From NCBI GenBank assembly GCA_016125275.1, contig WGMB01000003.1, forward strand, positions 868,001 to 932,000: a stretch of DNA of 64,000 nucleotides, written 5' to 3'. This document shows positions 9,824 to 21,409 of the stretch, one piece after another; the first letter of the stretch is position 1, and every line of letters starts with the position of its first letter. The position numbers and the translations under genes were made by a program. The notes beneath the pieces are model-generated. The model searched no databases and was not told the DNA's origin. It saw only the letters and a program-made list of their open reading frames with translations. The DNA comes from Acidobacteriota bacterium. Lineage in GTDB: Bacteria; Acidobacteriota; Terriglobia; Bryobacterales; UBA6623.

Positions 9824-10275
9824 GTGAGCAAGCGTCTACGCATCGGAGAAGTCTCCCGCCGCTCCGGCGTCGCGGTCGAGACCCTGCGCTTCTACGAGAA
9901 GAGCAGCCTGCTGGAACCCGCCGGTCGCACTGACGCCGGCTATCGGCTCTACGACGAAGGCGTCTTCGAGCGCCTCGAGTTCATTCGCAAATCGCAGTCG
10001 GTGGGCTTCACGCTCGACGAGATCGCCCGCTTGATTCGCGAAGCCGAAGCCGGCCGGCGGCCTTGTGAAGAGGTGCGCCGGCTCGCCGCGGAGAAGCTGG
10101 AGGCGCTGGAGAAACGCATCGCCGAGCTCACGCGCTTTCGCGCGGAGCTGCGCGAGACGCTCGACGCCTGGGATCGGGAAGGCGCCGCGGACGGCCATGT
10201 CTGCGGCCTGATCGAAGGCCTGGAAGCCGGCCGACCCCACGCTCCCCGCCCGCACACGCCGCATTCGGAGGCTCT

Positions 10276-10279
<4 letters not shown>
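9824..10279 (+). CDS. MerR-family metal-responsive regulator
   Basis: A 151-residue MerR regulator: winged-helix DNA-binding domain ([19 protein letters not shown], about residues 7-25), dimer helix (about 81-115) and a short metal-binding loop. Cysteines are at 81 (RRPCEEV, aligning with MerR Cys82) and 127 (HVCGLIE, aligning with MerR Cys126); the equivalent of MerR Cys117 is missing. A Cys at the first position is typical of sensors of divalent ions, while Cu+ sensors such as CueR have Ser there. The start is GTG without an SD, six bases after the -10 box, so it is probably leaderless. It overlaps copA by ATGA and likely regulates both genes. Confidence 0.88.
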
Positions 10280-12834
<2,555 letters not shown>

Positions 12835-12851
12835 GCCTTCCGGCCGTCGGG

Positions 12852-14072
12852 CTACCAGTTCGTGATCGAGCCGTCCGGCCGCTGGAACAGCGGAATCGGC
12901 CGCGACTGCTCGGTCACCTCCAGGATCAGATCCGCCTTCGAGGGGTCGAACTCCACGCCCAGGCCGGGCCGCTCGTTCGGCCACATCTTGCCGTCGCGGA
13001 AGTCGTACACCGCCGGCAGGTGCGGATACTGCTGGGAGCCGTCGCCGGTCATCTCCATGAAGGCCGGCCCGGGCGAGGCGGCGATGCAGTGCACGCATGA
13101 AGCCTCGGCCACAGGCCCGGTGAAGTGCGGCACCAGGCCCACGTAGTGCGTCTCACACAGCGCCGCCAGCTTCATGTACTCGGTGATGCCGCCGGCGTTG
13201 GGCAGCGTCACCCGGGTGTAGTCGATCAACTGGTTCTCGATGAGCATGTTCGAGTCCCAGCGGTCGCCGAACTGCTCGCCCACCGCGATCGGAATCTTCA
13301 CCATGGGCCGCAGGGTGCGGTAGACCTCCGGGTTCTCCGAACGCACCAAGTCCTCGCAGAACAGCGGACGCAGCGGCTCGAGCAGCTCCGACAGGCGCAC
13401 GGCGTCGGAGAAGTCGAAGCGCGTGTGGTAGTCAATGGCCCAGTCGCCCTTGTCGCCCACGCCCTCGTAGATCTCCTTGCAGCGCTGGAACGTCTCATCC
13501 ACCTGGCTGCGCGAGCGGAAGACGCCGTCGCCGGCGTCAGAGCCCGCGCCGGTCCGGAAGGCGCGGAAGCCGGCCTCGATGCAGGCCCGCGCGGTCTCGC
13601 GCAGCGAGCCCTGGTTGGGGTAGCCGGTTGAGTAGCACTCCACATAATTCCGGGTGAGCCCGCCCAGGAGCTGGTACACCGGCACGCCCAGGGCCTTGCC
13701 CTTGATGTCCCACAGCGCCAGGTCGATGGCGCCGAGACCGTGCACCTTCTCCCGTCCCGGCGGATAGAAGTAGTGCCGGTACATGAGCTGCCACAGGTGC
13801 TCGGTGCGGAACGGGTCCTCGCCGATGATCAGGCCGGCGAGCTGCTCGATCATGTCCTTGGAGCCGCCCTCGCCGATGCCCGTGATCCCTTGGTCGGTCT
13901 CCACGGTCACGATGTGCGAGGACTGGTTGAAGATCGGGCGCGAGCTCGCCACGCGGTAGTAGCGAATACGGCGGATCTTCATCTTCGAAGGAGCGGCGGC
14001 GGTAGGAACGGCCGACGGAGCCGCGGCGGCGGCGCCCAGGGGGAGGGTCTTCAGCAAGGAACGACGGGTCAT
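12852..14072 (-). CDS. exported enolase-superfamily sugar-acid dehydratase (galactonate dehydratase-like)
   Basis: A 406-residue mandelate racemase/muconate lactonizing family enzyme. A Tat-like leader (MTRRSLLKTLPLG then Ala-rich) precedes the domain at about residue 30. Barrel residues fit the D-galactonate/D-mannonate dehydratase branch: AIDYHTR (Asp-x-His), CEDL, AVGEQFG, NAGGITE and VPHFTGP with the late catalytic His. The likely role is dehydration of an aldonic acid to a 2-keto-3-deoxy acid; the exact sugar cannot be read. A close paralogue with the same C-terminal RPDGSITNW lies at 38144-39367. TACAAT at 14088-14083 sits ten bases before the ATG and there is no SD. Confidence 0.82.
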   Translation of the reverse strand: MTRRSLLKTLPLGAAAAAPSAVPTAAAPSKMKIRRIRYYRVASSRPIFNQSSHIVTVETDQGITGIGEGGSKDMIEQLAGLIIGEDPFRTEHLWQLMYRHYFYPPGREKVHGLGAIDLALWDIKGKALGVPVYQLLGGLTRNYVECYSTGYPNQGSLRETARACIEAGFRAFRTGAGSDAGDGVFRSRSQVDETFQRCKEIYEGVGDKGDWAIDYHTRFDFSDAVRLSELLEPLRPLFCEDLVRSENPEVYRTLRPMVKIPIAVGEQFGDRWDSNMLIENQLIDYTRVTLPNAGGITEYMKLAALCETHYVGLVPHFTGPVAEASCVHCIAASPGPAFMEMTGDGSQQYPHLPAVYDFRDGKMWPNERPGLGVEFDPSKADLILEVTEQSRPIPLFQRPDGSITNW

Positions 14073-14192
14073 GCAGCCAGCGATTGTAGCGCAGCGCCGG
14101 CCCTCGGCTCGGAGGGCCGCCCGCCGCGTCGGCGCCAATGCAAAAGCTGGCTCGAAGGCCGGCTTTGTCCAACGATTCGCGCGCTGCGGCGG

Positions 14193-14741
14193 CTAGGAGC
14201 TGACCGCGCGCTGGGCCCGGTGGTCGGCCTCGCCGCGCTCGGAGCGCACGCCCTTGCGGACGTCGACCTTGGCGGTCAGCCGCTCGACCTGGTCGGAGAT
14301 GCAGACGCCGATCAGCGGCTGCTTGGCGTTCTTGAGGATGTCGACGATCGTGCGGTGGTTGCTCTCGAGGTAGAGGTTCTCGCCGTCGGTGAGCAGGTGC
14401 ACCTCGCCGCCGTCCTGGGAGGCCTCGACGAGCCCGCCGCCCAGCTCATCCTTCAGGAAACTCAGCACCTTGCGAATCTTCTGCAGCGAAATCCCCTTCA
14501 GACGCAGCTCGGTGATCAACGCCACCTCGACCACCTCGTGCATCTGGTACATCCGGCGATGCCCGCGCTGCACGGGCGACACCGCGCCCTGCTCGTCCCA
14601 CCACTGCAACTGCCGCAAGCTGACGCCGGTCATCTTGGAGACCTCTTGACTGCTGTAGGTCTCCCCGGCGCGGCGAGCGTCTCGACGGTGGGATTGGAAC
14701 GTTTCAGGCATCTTGAACATGGGGGGCTGCGGGAGAATCAC
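14193..14741 (-). CDS. MerR-family transcriptional regulator
   Basis: A 182-residue MerR-like regulator. The DNA-binding region YSSQEVSKMTGVSLRQLQWWDEQG is followed by RMYQMHEVVEVALITELRLKGISLQKIRKVL, the two halves of the MerR domain (about residues 28-95). The C-terminal half has no metal-site cysteine cluster and is of the uncharacterised kind. The GTG at 14741 is used here; ATGs at 14720 and 14711 are alternatives, and the conserved part begins well after all three. A TACAAT box ends three bases before the GTG, so the RNA may start near the start codon. Target unknown. Confidence 0.78.
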   Translation of the reverse strand: MILPQPPMFKMPETFQSHRRDARRAGETYSSQEVSKMTGVSLRQLQWWDEQGAVSPVQRGHRRMYQMHEVVEVALITELRLKGISLQKIRKVLSFLKDELGGGLVEASQDGGEVHLLTDGENLYLESNHRTIVDILKNAKQPLIGVCISDQVERLTAKVDVRKGVRSERGEADHRAQRAVSS

Positions 14742-14805
14742 TGAATTGTACGACAGCGGCGGCGGGCTTGAATAGCCTTTTCTATGGGCTTGAAAAACCG
14801 TGCAT

Positions 14806-15060
14806 TTACCCGCCGCCCACGAAATGAACGACCTCTACAACGGCCCCCGGAGCCAGCTCCCGAGCCGCCCATTCGTCGCGGCGCACGATCCGCCGATCGA
14901 CCTCCACCGCGACCCGTTCCACGCCCAGCTCCAGCGCGTCGAGCAGGTCCCGGACGGTCGAACCGGGCGCGATTTCGTACGGATCGCCGTTGAGAAAGAT
15001 TCGGCGCGGCTGCGATCCCGCTTCGTTAACGCGTTCAGGATGAACGATTTGGGATTCCAT
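14806..15060 (-). CDS. thiS: sulfur carrier protein ThiS
   Basis: An 84-residue ubiquitin-fold sulfur carrier. The protein has FLNGDPYEI, the STVRDLLDALEL helix, AVEVDRRIV and ends VVHFVGGG; the terminal Gly-Gly is the adenylated/thiocarboxylated end used for thiazole synthesis. About 18 extra N-terminal residues precede the domain. GGAG lies six bases before the ATG and a perfect TATAAT lies upstream (15083-15078). No thiG, thiF or thiE is adjacent, so it is an orphan here. Confidence 0.85.
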   Translation of the reverse strand: MESQIVHPERVNEAGSQPRRIFLNGDPYEIAPGSTVRDLLDALELGVERVAVEVDRRIVRRDEWAARELAPGAVVEVVHFVGGG

Positions 15061-15414
15061 TGCGACTCCAGGTGATCATTATAACGTGCTGTTGTTGCGA
15101 GCTTCCCCCAGGCTCGGAGCGGCCAATGGCGGAACGCGACCTGGGAACGCTAAGATAGTGATTCGCCCAGCCTTGAAACTGGGTCGCCGTTGGAACATTG
15201 CCGTATACCGCTGCGCCTGACGAGTCCCTTCCAACGCCGGAAGGGAGATTGGCTCTTCGTGTATTTGCGGCGCCGCAGAGTCATGGAGAGGAGACGAGCT
15301 GAGACGTCCGCGAGCGGTTTGCGACACTGATACAAAACTGCGGCCGGCGAGTCTCGCCGAAGTCGCGACCAGAACGCTCGATCGTGCGGCTGAGTTCAAC
15401 TCGTGTGAGCTGGC
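15061..15414. other. divergent intergenic region thiS/nqrA
   Basis: 354 bases with no supported gene. The thiS -10 box (TATAAT on the minus strand, 15083-15078) is clear, although its -35 is poor. For nqrA I see only weak candidates, such as TGATACAAA near 15332 as an extended -10 without a matching -35. No riboswitch or terminator was recognised. Confidence 0.5.
15078..15083 (-). promoter_or_regulatory. -10 box of thiS
   Basis: A perfect TATAAT on the minus strand, 17 bases before the thiS ATG, leaves a leader just long enough for the GGAG SD. No good -35 is seen at 16-18 bp. Confidence 0.55.
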
Positions 15415-16785
15415 ATGAGTCGATACACCATCAAAAAGGGGCTGGATCTGCCCATTGCGGGAGATCCCGTCCAAAGCATTGAAGACGCGCCGCAGCCCAC
15501 AAGGGTTGCACTCATCGCCGATGACTACATCGGCATGAAGCCCACCATGCAAGTGCAGGTCGGTGACGTCGTTCGCCGCGGGCAACTGCTGTTCGAGGAC
15601 AAGAAGACGACGGGCGTGCGCTACACGGCTCCAGGGGGCGGCGAGGTCGTCGCCGTTCATCGCGGAGACCGGCGCGCGCTGCTGTCGGTGGTCATCGAGC
15701 TCGACGAAACCGAACGCTCCGGCGGTCACAACTGCGTTTCCTTCGCGTCCTACACCGGCAAGGCTCCCAGCGAGCTCAGCCGCGACGAAGCGCAAGCCCT
15801 GCTCATCGAGTCCGGCCTGTGGACCACGCTGCGCCAGCGGCCGTTCAGCCGCGTGGCCGACCCGGCCGAAACGCCGGCGGCGATCTTCGTCACCGCCGCG
15901 GACACGAACCCGCACGCGCCCTCGGTGGACGTGGCCATGAAGGGCCGCGAAGCCGACTTCGAGCGCGGCGTGATCGCGCTGACCAAGCTCACCGAAGGGC
16001 CGGTCTACGTCTGCAAGGGAGCGGACTCGTCGGTGCGGGCCCCTTCGAGCGGCAAGGTGCAGACCGAGGAGTTCTCGGGACCGCATCCGGCCGGCACGGC
16101 GGGACTCCATATTCACTTCCTCAAGCCGGTGAGCCGGCTGCGCACGGTTTGGTACGTCGGCTATCAAGACGTCATCGCCATCGGCAAGCTGTTCGGCGAG
16201 GGCGTGCTCGACGTCGAGCGCGTGATCTCGCTGGCCGGCCCGGGCGTCAAGAACCCACGGCTGCTGCGCACGCGCGTCGGCGCCTCGGTCGACGATCTCA
16301 CCGCCGGCGAGCTCAAAGAGGGCGAGATGCGCCTGATCTCCGGCTCCGTGCTTTCGGGCCGCCGGGCCGCCGGGCCGCAGGTCGGCTACTTGGGCCGCTA
16401 CCATCTGCAGATTTCCGCGCTCGCCGAAGGGCGCAAGCGCGAGGTCTTCGGGTGGCTGGGCTTGGGTCTGGACAAGTACTCGACCATCAACGCCTACCTG
16501 GGCGGAGTGATTCCGGGCCTGAAGTTCAACTTCACCACGACGACGAACGGATCGGACCGCGCCATGGTTCCGATCGGCATGTACGAAGCCGTCATGCCCA
16601 TGGATATCATGCCGACGTTCCTGCTGCGGGCCCTGCTGATGCAGGACATCGAACGCTGCGAAGAGCTCGGCGTGTTGGAACTGGACGAAGAAGACTTGGC
16701 GCTGTGCACCTTTGTTTGCCCGGGCAAGAGCGACTACGGGCCTCTGCTGCGCAAGCTGCTGACCACCATCGAGAAAGAGGGGTAA
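15415..16785 (+). CDS. nqrA: Na+-translocating NADH-quinone reductase subunit A
   Basis: A 456-residue peripheral subunit of the sodium-pumping NADH:ubiquinone oxidoreductase. The N-terminus [11 protein letters not shown]-like block ([13 protein letters not shown]), the [16 protein letters not shown] segment and a biotinyl-lipoyl-like [13 protein letters not shown] are typical of NqrA, and the length is normal. It is the first gene of nqrABCDEF on the plus strand. It has no cofactor motif, as expected for this subunit. The ATG at 15415 has only a weak SD. Confidence 0.95.
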   Translation: MSRYTIKKGLDLPIAGDPVQSIEDAPQPTRVALIADDYIGMKPTMQVQVGDVVRRGQLLFEDKKTTGVRYTAPGGGEVVAVHRGDRRALLSVVIELDETERSGGHNCVSFASYTGKAPSELSRDEAQALLIESGLWTTLRQRPFSRVADPAETPAAIFVTAADTNPHAPSVDVAMKGREADFERGVIALTKLTEGPVYVCKGADSSVRAPSSGKVQTEEFSGPHPAGTAGLHIHFLKPVSRLRTVWYVGYQDVIAIGKLFGEGVLDVERVISLAGPGVKNPRLLRTRVGASVDDLTAGELKEGEMRLISGSVLSGRRAAGPQVGYLGRYHLQISALAEGRKREVFGWLGLGLDKYSTINAYLGGVIPGLKFNFTTTTNGSDRAMVPIGMYEAVMPMDIMPTFLLRALLMQDIERCEELGVLELDEEDLALCTFVCPGKSDYGPLLRKLLTTIEKEG

Positions 16786-16798
16786 ACAACCACGCGTC

Positions 16799-18010
16799 AT
16801 GAGCAACCCTTTGGATCCGGAGAAGCTTTTTGGCAAGGGAGCGCCGCTCGAGCGGCTCTATCCCTTGTTCGAAGCGACTGAAACCATCGTATTGACCCCG
16901 GGCAAGGTCACGCGCGGCGCTTCGCACGTCCGCGACGCTCTGGACCTCAAGCGGATGATGATCACCGTCGTCGTCGCGCTGGTTCCAGCCATCCTGTTCG
17001 GCATCTACAACATCGGCTATCAAGCGCACTGGGCCATTGAGCACGGCGCCGAGCCGCTCGACACTTGGCAGACGCAGCTCTTCCAGCTCATCGGCCTGCA
17101 ACTGCGTTCCGACAGCATCCTGTCCTGCTTCACCCACGGCCTGCTGTACTATTTGCCGGTGATGATCGTCACCGGCGCGATCGGCGGCAACCTCGAGGCG
17201 CTGTTTGCGATCATCCGCAAGCACGAGATCAACGAAGGCTTCCTGGTCACCTGGATGCTCTTTCCGCTGATCCTGCCGCCGACGATTCCGCTCTGGCAGG
17301 TCGGGCTCGGCATCGCCTTCGCCGTGATCATCGCCAAGGAAATCTTCGGCGGCACGGGCATGAACATCCTCAACGTGGCCCTGGCCGGGCGCGCCTTCCT
17401 GTTCTTCGCCTATCCGGCGCAGATGTCGGGCGACAAGGTCTGGATCGCGGCCGATACGCGCGTTGACGGCGTCAGCGGCGCCACGGCGCTGGCCAACGCC
17501 GCCGTCGGTGGGCTGCAGGCGCTGCAGACCGGCACGGTCACCTGGTGGGACGCCTTCCTGGGCTTCATCCCCGGGTCGGTCGGTGAGACCTCGACGTTGG
17601 CGGCCCTGCTCGGCGCCGTCGTTCTGATCGCCACGGGCGTCGGCTCCTGGCGCATCATGGCCGGCGTGGTCCTGGGCACGATCTTCTCGTCGGGACTGCT
17701 GAACCTGATCGGATCGTCCACCAATGCGTTCTTCGACGTGCCGTTCTGGTGGCACATGGTGCTCGGCGGCTGGGCCTTCGGCATGGTCTTCATGGCGACG
17801 GACCCGGTTTCGGCGGCGCACTCGCTCACCGGCAAGTACGTGTATGGATTCTTCATCGGGCTGCTGGTGGTGCTGATCCGCGTGGTCAACCCGGCCTACC
17901 CGGAAGGCATGATGCTGGCGATCTTGTTCATGAACCTGTTCGCCGCCTTCATCGACTACTGGATCGTCCAGGCCAACATCAAGAGGAGGGCCGCCCGCTA
18001 TGCAGCGTGA
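16799..18010 (+). CDS. nqrB: Na+-NQR subunit B (FMN-bearing, membrane)
   Basis: A 403-residue integral membrane subunit, homologous to RnfD, with about ten hydrophobic helices. The covalent FMN site is in DGVSGATAL (Thr near residue 226), modified by ApbE. NqrB carries riboflavin/FMN and part of the sodium path. It begins 13 bases after nqrA and its end overlaps the nqrC start. Confidence 0.95.
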   Translation: MSNPLDPEKLFGKGAPLERLYPLFEATETIVLTPGKVTRGASHVRDALDLKRMMITVVVALVPAILFGIYNIGYQAHWAIEHGAEPLDTWQTQLFQLIGLQLRSDSILSCFTHGLLYYLPVMIVTGAIGGNLEALFAIIRKHEINEGFLVTWMLFPLILPPTIPLWQVGLGIAFAVIIAKEIFGGTGMNILNVALAGRAFLFFAYPAQMSGDKVWIAADTRVDGVSGATALANAAVGGLQALQTGTVTWWDAFLGFIPGSVGETSTLAALLGAVVLIATGVGSWRIMAGVVLGTIFSSGLLNLIGSSTNAFFDVPFWWHMVLGGWAFGMVFMATDPVSAAHSLTGKYVYGFFIGLLVVLIRVVNPAYPEGMMLAILFMNLFAAFIDYWIVQANIKRRAARYAA

Positions 18011-18788
18011 TAGCGTGACCTACATCGTCGGATTCGCAGCGGTGGTTTGCATCGTCTGCGGACTGATGGTTTCCAGCGCGGCGGTGGCGCTCAAGACGCA
18101 GCAGACCGCCAACGCGGCGTTCGACAAGCAGCGCAACGTGCTCTACGCCACCGGCTTGGCTTCGCCGGCCGCGGGCCTGAGCCGCGAGCAGCTCGAGACG
18201 ATCTACGACGAGCGCGTCAAGCCCGTCGTGATCGACCTCAAGAGCGGCGACGTGGTCGACAGCCCCAGCTTCGACCCGGCGACCTACGACATGGACAAGG
18301 CCGCCGACGGCGCCGACACCGGCATGCCCGCTCCGGAGAACAGCTCGTCCATCCAGCGCCTGCCCAAGGAAGCCGTGATCTACCAAGTGACCGGCGAAGG
18401 CGGCGAGGTCGAGATGATCGTGCTGCCGATCAAGGGCTACGGCCTGTGGTCGACCCTCTACGGCTTCCTGGCCCTCGACAAGGACACCACGACCGTACGG
18501 GGCATCACCTACTACAAGCACGGGGAGACCCCCGGACTGGGCGGCGAGGTCGATAATCCGAACTGGAAAGCCAAGTGGCCCGGACGCAAGGCCTACAATG
18601 ACCAGTGGCAACCCGCGCTGCAGGTCATCAAGGGCCAAGCCGGACCGCCCTCGTCGGCGCCGCACCAGGTGGACGGCCTCTCGGGCGCCTCGATCACGAG
18701 CCGGGGCGTGAGCAACATGCTCCACTTCTGGCTGGGAGACGGCGGCTTCGCTCCCTACCTTGCGAAATTCCGCGAGCAACATAGCTGA
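18000..18788 (+). CDS. nqrC: Na+-NQR subunit C (FMN-bearing)
   Basis: A 262-residue subunit with one N-terminal membrane anchor (about residues 6-30) and an FMN-binding domain facing the periplasm. The flavinylation site reads DGLSGASITS, so the acceptor is Ser231 where well-studied NqrC proteins have Thr (SGAT). The rest (YGFLALD, GLGGEV, FWLGDGGF) is conserved. It overlaps nqrB by 11 bases and has GAGGAGGG ten bases before its ATG. Confidence 0.94.
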   Translation: MQRDSVTYIVGFAAVVCIVCGLMVSSAAVALKTQQTANAAFDKQRNVLYATGLASPAAGLSREQLETIYDERVKPVVIDLKSGDVVDSPSFDPATYDMDKAADGADTGMPAPENSSSIQRLPKEAVIYQVTGEGGEVEMIVLPIKGYGLWSTLYGFLALDKDTTTVRGITYYKHGETPGLGGEVDNPNWKAKWPGRKAYNDQWQPALQVIKGQAGPPSSAPHQVDGLSGASITSRGVSNMLHFWLGDGGFAPYLAKFREQHS

Positions 18789-18806
18789 GCGCAGGAGACA
18801 CATTCC

Positions 18807-19436
18807 ATGGCGACAAACATGAAAAGCACGCTTTTCGACCCTCTGTTCGAAAACAACCCCATCGCCTTGCAGGTCCTCGGCATCTGCTCGGCCCTGGCCG
18901 TGACCACGAAGATGGAGACGGCCCTGGTGATGGCCGCGGCGGTCACCCTGGTGACGGCTTGCTCGAACTTTGCGGTCAGCCTGCTCCGGAACATGATTCC
19001 GTCGAGCATCCGCATCATCGTCCAGCTCACGATCATCGCCTCGTTGGTGATCGTGGCCGACCAGGTCCTCAAAGCCTACGTCTACGACATCTCCAAGCAG
19101 TTGTCGGTGTTCGTCGGCCTGATCATCACCAACTGCATCCTGATGGGACGCGCTGAAGGCTTCGCGATGCAGAACCCGCCCGTGCTGAGCTTCGTGGACG
19201 GCATCGGCAACGGCCTGGGCTACAGCATGGTCCTGGTCTGCGTGGCCTTCATCCGCGAGCTGCTGGGCTCGGGCAAGCTGCTGGGCCACTCGCTGATCCC
19301 GACCGTCAACGAAGGCGGCTGGTACCAGCCCAACGGCCTGATGGTGACCTCCGCCGCGGCGTTCTTCATCATCGGCATCTTCATCTGGGCGTTGCGTTCC
19401 TGGAAGCCCTACCAGATCGAGAGCGACGAGGCTTAG
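18807..19436 (+). CDS. nqrD: Na+-NQR subunit D
   Basis: A 209-residue membrane subunit with six helices, homologous to RnfE. It has [20 protein letters not shown] and [12 protein letters not shown], containing the two conserved cysteines (near residues 29 and 111) that, with NqrE, hold the intramembrane iron-sulfur centre. AGGAGA lies nine bases before the ATG. It is mid-operon, between nqrC and nqrE. Confidence 0.95.
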   Translation: MATNMKSTLFDPLFENNPIALQVLGICSALAVTTKMETALVMAAAVTLVTACSNFAVSLLRNMIPSSIRIIVQLTIIASLVIVADQVLKAYVYDISKQLSVFVGLIITNCILMGRAEGFAMQNPPVLSFVDGIGNGLGYSMVLVCVAFIRELLGSGKLLGHSLIPTVNEGGWYQPNGLMVTSAAAFFIIGIFIWALRSWKPYQIESDEA

Positions 19437-19443
19437 GAGAGAG

Positions 19444-20052
19444 ATGGAACACTATCTGAGTCTTGCCGTCAAATCGATCTTCGTCGAGAACATGGCCCTG
19501 GCCTTCTTCCTGGGCATGTGCTCGTTCCTGGCCGTCTCCAAGAAAGTGAAGACGGCGATGGGCCTGGGCGTCGCGGTCATCTTCGTGCTGGCCGTGACCA
19601 CGCCGATGAACAACCTGCTGCTGCAGTACGTGCTCAAGCCGGGCGCGTTGGCCTGGGCGGGCCTGGGCGACATGGACCTGTCGTTCCTGGGCTTCCTGGC
19701 CTACATCGGAACCATCGCGGCCATCGTGCAGATCGTCGAGATGACCCTCGACAAGTACGTGCCGGCGCTGTACGCGGCGCTGGGCGTGTTCCTGCCGCTG
19801 ATCGCCGTTAACTGCGCCATCCTCGGCGCATCGCTGTTCATGGTCGAGCGCGACTACAACCTGGGCGAGAGCATCGTGTTCGGGCTCGGCTCGGGCATCG
19901 GCTGGGCGCTGGCGATCGTGGCCTTGGCCTCGATTCGCGAGCGAATGCGCTACTCGAACGTGCCGGGCCCGCTGCGCGGCTTGGGCATCACCTTCATCCT
20001 GACGGGCCTGATGGCCATCGGATTCATGGCCTTCGGCGGCATCCAGCTCTAA
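19444..20052 (+). CDS. nqrE: Na+-NQR subunit E
   Basis: A 202-residue membrane subunit with six helices, homologous to RnfA. Conserved cysteines are in [12 protein letters not shown] and [12 protein letters not shown], the partners of the NqrD cysteines. The seven-base gap after nqrD and GGAG five bases before the ATG indicate tight co-translation. Confidence 0.95.
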   Translation: MEHYLSLAVKSIFVENMALAFFLGMCSFLAVSKKVKTAMGLGVAVIFVLAVTTPMNNLLLQYVLKPGALAWAGLGDMDLSFLGFLAYIGTIAAIVQIVEMTLDKYVPALYAALGVFLPLIAVNCAILGASLFMVERDYNLGESIVFGLGSGIGWALAIVALASIRERMRYSNVPGPLRGLGITFILTGLMAIGFMAFGGIQL

Positions 20053-20094
20053 GGGACGACCGCCGCCGGCAACGAAAGGAGTCACGCGACCATC

Positions 20095-21318
20095 ATGGAA
20101 ACAATTCTACTTGGCGTAGCAATGTTCACCGTCTTGATTCTGGCGCTGGTCGCCGTCTTGACGGTGGCCAAGAACAAGCTCGTAGCGAGCGGTGAGATCA
20201 ACCTCGTCATCAACGACGAAAAGACGCTCAAGGTGCCCACCGGCGGCACGCTGCTCGGAACCCTGGCGAACAACAAGATCTTCATCCCGTCGGCCTGCGG
20301 CGGCAAGGGAAGCTGCGGCGTCTGCAAGGTGGATGTGATGGAAGGCGGCGGCGCCATGCTGCCGACCGAGACCGGCCACATCTCGCGCGGCGAAGCCCGC
20401 GAGGGCTGCCGGCTGTCCTGCCAGGTCAAGGTCAAGCAGGACATGAAGATCCATGTCCCGCCGGAAGTCTTCGACGTGAAGCGCTGGATGTGCACGGTGC
20501 GCTCCAACGACAACGTCGCGACCTTCATCAAGGAGTTGGTGCTCGAGCTGCCTGCCGGCGAGAGCGTCCCGTTCCGCGCCGGCGGCTACATCCAGATCAA
20601 GCGGCCCGCCGGCACGCACGTCAAGTTCAAGGACTTCGACGTAGCGCCGAAGTACCGCGACGACTGGGACCGCTTCAAGCTCTGGGATCTCGAGTCCCAC
20701 TGCGACGAAGACGTCGAGCGCGCCTACTCCATGGCGAACTACCCCGAGGAGTACGGCATCATCATGCTGAACGTCCGCATCGCCACTCCGCCGCCGCGGA
20801 CCACGGGCATTCCTCCCGGGCTGATGTCGTCGTTCATCTTCAACCTCAAGCCCGGCGACAAAGTCGAGATCGCGGGTCCGTTCGGCGAGTTCTTCGCCCG
20901 CGAGACCAAGAACGAGATGTGCTTCATCGGCGGCGGCGCCGGCATGGCGCCCATGCGCTCGCACATCTTCGACCAGTTCAAGCGCCTGCGCACCGATCGC
21001 AAGGTGACCTTCTGGTACGGCGCGCGTTCGCTGCGCGAGGCCTTCTACGTGAAGGACTTCGACTCGATCTCGGCCGAGTTCCCGAACTTCACCTGGCACA
21101 TGGCGATGTCGGACCCGCAGCCGGAAGACAACTGGACCGGCTACAAGGGCTTCATCCACCAGGTGCTGTATGACGAGTACCTGTCGAAGCACCCGGCGCC
21201 GGAAGACGTCGAGTACTATCTGTGCGGTCCGCCGATGATGCTGCAGGCGGTCTTCAAGATGCTCGACAGCCTGGGCGTTGAGCCGGAGAACATCCTCTAC
21301 GACGACTTCGGCAGCTAA
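20095..21318 (+). CDS. nqrF: Na+-NQR subunit F (NADH-oxidising)
   Basis: A 407-residue electron-entry subunit. It has one N-terminal membrane helix; a 2Fe-2S ferredoxin domain (about residues 35-125) with [10 protein letters not shown] and a later Cys in RLSCQV; an FAD domain with RAYSMANYP; and an NADH domain with [12 protein letters not shown] and CGPPMM. Electrons pass NADH to FAD to 2Fe-2S and on to NqrC/NqrB flavins. The gene ends the nqr operon and is followed at once by a strong hairpin terminator. Confidence 0.96.
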   Translation: METILLGVAMFTVLILALVAVLTVAKNKLVASGEINLVINDEKTLKVPTGGTLLGTLANNKIFIPSACGGKGSCGVCKVDVMEGGGAMLPTETGHISRGEAREGCRLSCQVKVKQDMKIHVPPEVFDVKRWMCTVRSNDNVATFIKELVLELPAGESVPFRAGGYIQIKRPAGTHVKFKDFDVAPKYRDDWDRFKLWDLESHCDEDVERAYSMANYPEEYGIIMLNVRIATPPPRTTGIPPGLMSSFIFNLKPGDKVEIAGPFGEFFARETKNEMCFIGGGAGMAPMRSHIFDQFKRLRTDRKVTFWYGARSLREAFYVKDFDSISAEFPNFTWHMAMSDPQPEDNWTGYKGFIHQVLYDEYLSKHPAPEDVEYYLCGPPMMLQAVFKMLDSLGVEPENILYDDFGS

Positions 21319-21344
21319 GCCGCAGCCGTCGGGACGTCTCACAG

Positions 21345-21383
21345 GCCGCGCCATCTCCCCCGAGATGGCGCGGCTTTTCCTTT
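21345..21383 (+). terminator. Rho-independent terminator of the nqr operon
   Basis: A perfect 13-bp stem (21345-21357 with 21362-21374) with a CCCC loop is followed by TTTTCCTTT. It lies 27 bases after the nqrF stop and before apbE, so apbE needs its own promoter or read-through. Confidence 0.9.
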
Positions 21384-21409
21384 GCGGCTCCCCTCCCGCC
21401 CCTACGATC

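Noticed and set aside
15079-16836. Minus-strand frame of about 585 codons opposite nqrA
   Set aside because: Shadow frame; nqrA on the plus strand is unmistakable and part of a complete operon.
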